A stretch of DNA of 8,892 nt from the NCBI GenBank assembly GCA_036554605.1, contig DATBMY010000232.1, positions 1 through 8,892 on the forward strand, read 5' to 3'. Source of the DNA: DATBMY01 sp036554605 (lineage in GTDB: Bacteria; Acidobacteriota; Blastocatellia; UBA7656). The position numbers were made by a program, and so were the translations under genes. Shown in pieces: positions 6,268 through 8,892 of the stretch. Position 1 is the stretch's first letter. Each line of letters opens with the position of its first letter. The notes below the pieces were generated by a model. The model did no database searches. It worked only from the letters and a program-made list of their open reading frames with translations, and had not been told where the DNA came from.

Positions 6268-8892
6268 CTACCTACCGACCGGCCCGAGGTAGCGGTCCAG
6301 CCAGCCCAGCGTTTCGCGGATCAACTCGATACGGGGTGGCACGTGCCCGGCGCCCTCGAAGATTACATGCCTCTTGTGCTCGGCCGGCGTTCCGAGCAGC
6401 CTGAACAGCGGCGCCTGCGACGTCTCGACAGGCAAGATGAAATCATTTCGCCCACCCATCAGGAGGACCGGCACTTTTATCCGCGGGACGAAGTTGAGCG
6501 ATTCAACTTCGGGGTGCGGAACCCGTGGGACCAGCCCGCCGGTAAGCAGAATCGCCGTTTTAAGTCGCGGCTCGAGAGCGACAATCGGGAGAGCATACCC
6601 CGCACCCAGGCTGTACCCGTAGTACGCCACCTTATCACGGTCGAAATCACCCCGGCTTTCCAGGTAGTCGATCGTCCGACCCAGGTCTTTAGACCACTGG
6701 ATGATCTCGTCTCGGAACTGACTAGAGCCACCCGGTGGTGTTTGACGTTCGTAGGTGGCTTTGTAAACCGGGTAGACGAGTGCACGGCCGCTGCGCGGCA
6801 GGAAGTCGAAGTAATGGGAGAATACCAGGTCGCGGTCGCTGGACTTGAGGTAGAGGGCGTAGGAACCTGGAAACCAGATGACCGCCTGATACGGCGGCGC
6901 TGCGTTCTTGGGGATCAGGATATTGGCCAGCACTCGCTCCCCGCCATACGCGGCGGCAAAAGAGACGCGCTCTCTTCGCCAGTGCTCGGTCTCCTCCGTA
7001 CGCTCGATCCTGGGGTCAAGCGGGCTTCGGTCGTAGGTATAAAAACTGCGGAAGACCTCGAACGTGGCGTCGTCGACGGGCTTCTCTTTCGTGAAGTCGC
7101 GTGCCGGCAGCGACCCGGCCCCGTACGGGCCGTACGCGGCGGCCGCGGACGGCGCGGTCTCCTTGACGCAACGATAGCCGTGCGTCTCGGCGCGGTCGAG
7201 CGGGGGCCGCACGTCGTCATTTGTCGCCATGTAGACCGGCTCGTTCCACGCGCCCCCGAGGATGTAGCGCTGGCCCTCGAACTCGTTCCATACCCACTCC
7301 TTGACATTGCCCGCCAATCCGTAGGTGCCGTACGGTCCTACTTCTTTCAGTTGTGTCGTGGCCTCGGCCCCTCGGCCACTGAAATTTCCGAGCATCAAAA
7401 CTTCTACGAAGAAAGTCGCGCCCAACGCTCTCCTCCAGTGAAAGCCGGTCGGCAGGCTCTTCCCGACGGACTGGCAATAGGCGGCGGCCTCATACCAGCT
7501 CACCCCGCTGACGGGATAGTCGGCTTTCCCTTCGGGATAGGTCCCGAGTTCCCACGTCGAGGGGCCAGGCCGCCCGGTTCGATCCAGAAACATTGCGCCG
7601 GCCCCTTTGTCGCCGGGCAATTGGGTCCAGTACTGCGGGTTCTGGTATCCGCCTCGATCGATGAACTCCTTGAACTCGCGGTTGGTGACCTCGGTCTGGT
7701 CAATCCAGTAGTCCTTGAGTTCCACACCCTCGTTGCTGCCGGGGACGAAGACCATTCGCGCGAATTCGCTGCCGACCGGCCGAAGCTGTATCGGCCGTGC
7801 ATTCACGTCCGGGCGACCCGCCGCGGCCGCGGGCGCCCCGACTTCCAGCCTCGCCTCTAGCGGCTCGAACCCGTCCTTCGTGATCCTCCAGCGGAGCTGT
7901 CCCAGGGGGGCGCGGACACTCTCCAACGGCGTCGTGCCGAGCGGGACCCACTCACCGCCGGTATCTTCATAAGCCTTGAAGGCGATCTCGGCGCCTGGGG
8001 GATCTGTTGCTATGGTAACGAGATGGGTCGTCGTGCTTATTGAGTGTTCGAGTTGCGGGTCGTTTGGCCATCGCTGCAATGCGGCTGTGCCGACGCGCCA
8101 GACGTCGACGAATCTACCTGCGTCAACGAGACGCTCCACCTCCGCGACCGCCGCCTTGCGCTCGTTTTCGGATTGCGCGCGCCGCACAAACGTCCAGACA
8201 ACAAGGGCCGAGATCAGGAGAATGGCCAGGAGCGCAGCGCCTATGATTTTGGCGAGACGCCTGGCTGAGCGGAGTCTGCCCTCAGCCGGCCGGTTATCCG
8301 GCCCGGCCTCCGCTTCTCGCTCTAACTCCTGCTTGAGCCCTTTGAGGTCAACCAGCATCTCCTTTATCGTTTGATACCGCTCTTCGCGCTCTTTGCGCAG
8401 CCCCTTACTGACTATCCTCTCTAGCTCGCGCGGCACCCCCGGCAATTTATCGGCAAGCGGCACTGGCTCTTTGTCCAAAATCGCGGCGATCACATCGGCG
8501 GAGCTATCGCCCGCGAACGGCGCACTCCCCGCGATCATCTCATAGAGCACAACTGCCAGGCTGAATATGTCTGTGCGCGCGTCCAGCCTCTGACCACGCG
8601 CCTGCTCAGGCGACATGTAGCGAGGCGTCCCCATCACAAGCCCTGTCTCGGTGCTCGCCTGGGCGACGGTCGAGGTTTGGGTATCGACCCCTGGCGCTGT
8701 CGGCTCGGCCAGCTTCGCAAGCCCGAAGTCGAGGATTTTCACCAACCCATCAGGCCGGAGCATTATGTTCTCCGGCTTAACGTCGCGATGAATGATCCCG
8801 GCCTCGTGCGCCACTGAAAGCCCGCTCGCCACCTGGATTGCAATCTCGAGGGCTTCGGTGATCTCCACCTTTGACCTCGAGGTGCGCTGTCT
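6268..8892 (-). CDS. Transmembrane Ser/Thr kinase with PEGA, FGE-sulfatase-like and alpha/beta hydrolase domains (5' end outside window)
   Basis: The last 874 residues are visible. The GTG at 8868 is not the start: eight more in-frame sense codons reach the edge, and the HRD motif would lie only 27 residues after it. Numbering from that GTG: kinase C-lobe with HRDVKPEN (27-34), DFG (47-49) and MSPEQ (85-89); a transmembrane helix at about 208-227; a short helical linker; a PEGA-like domain (about 282-345, with DPPGAEI and KDGFEPLEARLEV); an FGE-sulfatase-like domain (about 370-568: WIDQTEVTNREFKEF, YPVSGVSWYEAAAYC, YGLAGNVKEW, YRCVK); then an alpha/beta hydrolase (about 640-866). The hydrolase triad is likely Ser753 in GYSLG, Asp809 in GRNDF and His842 in GAGHV. 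The FGE region lacks the paired active-site cysteines of true formylglycine-generating enzymes, so it is more likely a binding module. Kinase N-lobe, P-loop and catalytic Lys lie outside the window. Predicted topology: kinase cytoplasmic, the rest outside. Confidence 0.93.
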   Translation of the reverse strand, partial: RQRTSRSKVEITEALEIAIQVASGLSVAHEAGIIHRDVKPENIMLRPDGLVKILDFGLAKLAEPTAPGVDTQTSTVAQASTETGLVMGTPRYMSPEQARGQRLDARTDIFSLAVVLYEMIAGSAPFAGDSSADVIAAILDKEPVPLADKLPGVPRELERIVSKGLRKEREERYQTIKEMLVDLKGLKQELEREAEAGPDNRPAEGRLRSARRLAKIIGAALLAILLISALVVWTFVRRAQSENERKAAVAEVERLVDAGRFVDVWRVGTAALQRWPNDPQLEHSISTTTHLVTIATDPPGAEIAFKAYEDTGGEWVPLGTTPLESVRAPLGQLRWRITKDGFEPLEARLEVGAPAAAAGRPDVNARPIQLRPVGSEFARMVFVPGSNEGVELKDYWIDQTEVTNREFKEFIDRGGYQNPQYWTQLPGDKGAGAMFLDRTGRPGPSTWELGTYPEGKADYPVSGVSWYEAAAYCQSVGKSLPTGFHWRRALGATFFVEVLMLGNFSGRGAEATTQLKEVGPYGTYGLAGNVKEWVWNEFEGQRYILGGAWNEPVYMATNDDVRPPLDRAETHGYRCVKETAPSAAAAYGPYGAGSLPARDFTKEKPVDDATFEVFRSFYTYDRSPLDPRIERTEETEHWRRERVSFAAAYGGERVLANILIPKNAAPPYQAVIWFPGSYALYLKSSDRDLVFSHYFDFLPRSGRALVYPVYKATYERQTPPGGSSQFRDEIIQWSKDLGRTIDYLESRGDFDRDKVAYYGYSLGAGYALPIVALEPRLKTAILLTGGLVPRVPHPEVESLNFVPRIKVPVLLMGGRNDFILPVETSQAPLFRLLGTPAEHKRHVIFEGAGHVPPRIELIRETLGWLDRYLGPVGR

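Noticed and set aside
6190..7860. Long plus-strand open frame of 556 codons opposite the kinase fusion gene
   Set aside because: It is antisense to clear FGE and hydrolase domains, shows no domain pattern itself, and is the expected shadow of a GC-rich gene.

Overview
The window reads as chromosomal DNA of a GC-rich soil-type bacterium. The best guess is an acidobacterium, perhaps class Blastocatellia. This rests on gene style: a Ser/Thr kinase fused to PEGA, FGE-sulfatase and hydrolase domains, many lipoproteins and membrane proteins, weak or absent Shine-Dalgarno sequences, and a C-CCCTGA-type intergenic repeat. No phylogenetic marker apart from one tRNA is present, so the taxonomy is inference.

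Layout. Minus strand, 1-989: a Smr-domain protein (615-989), followed 71 nt downstream by a lipoprotein with a DUF1573-like domain (543 down to the left edge). The DUF1573 frame carries one in-frame TGA (124-126), exactly where the family has the first Cys of its Cys-Gly-Cys-Thr motif. The frame stays open beyond it to the window edge and still encodes the rest of the domain. A hairpin with a GGUA loop lies just downstream. This is the most interesting signal here: a candidate selenocysteine (Sec-Gly-Cys) form of DUF1573, with point mutation or sequencing error as the plain alternative. Plus strand, 1175-6021: a lipoprotein with a PepSY/FTP-like fold (1175-1981), a 118-nt inverted and tandem repeat (1985-2102), a large unrecognised five-helix membrane protein with a long C-terminal coiled coil (2110-4428), and a GT-C-type multi-pass membrane protein with an STT3-like first motif (4444-6021). 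Next comes a self-contained tRNA-Ser(GCT) unit: promoter 6040-6069, tRNA 6090-6180, intrinsic terminator 6198-6235. Minus strand, 6268 to the right edge: the C-terminal 874 residues of a transmembrane Ser/Thr kinase with PEGA, FGE-sulfatase-like and alpha/beta hydrolase domains.

How the genes may work together. Most of the proteins are predicted to be membrane-bound or lipid-anchored, so the region is envelope-oriented. The 2110 and 4444 genes are 15 nt apart and probably co-transcribed. No classical pathway or mobile element is evident. No gap between genes exceeds 300 bases; the largest, 990-1174, is a divergent promoter region.
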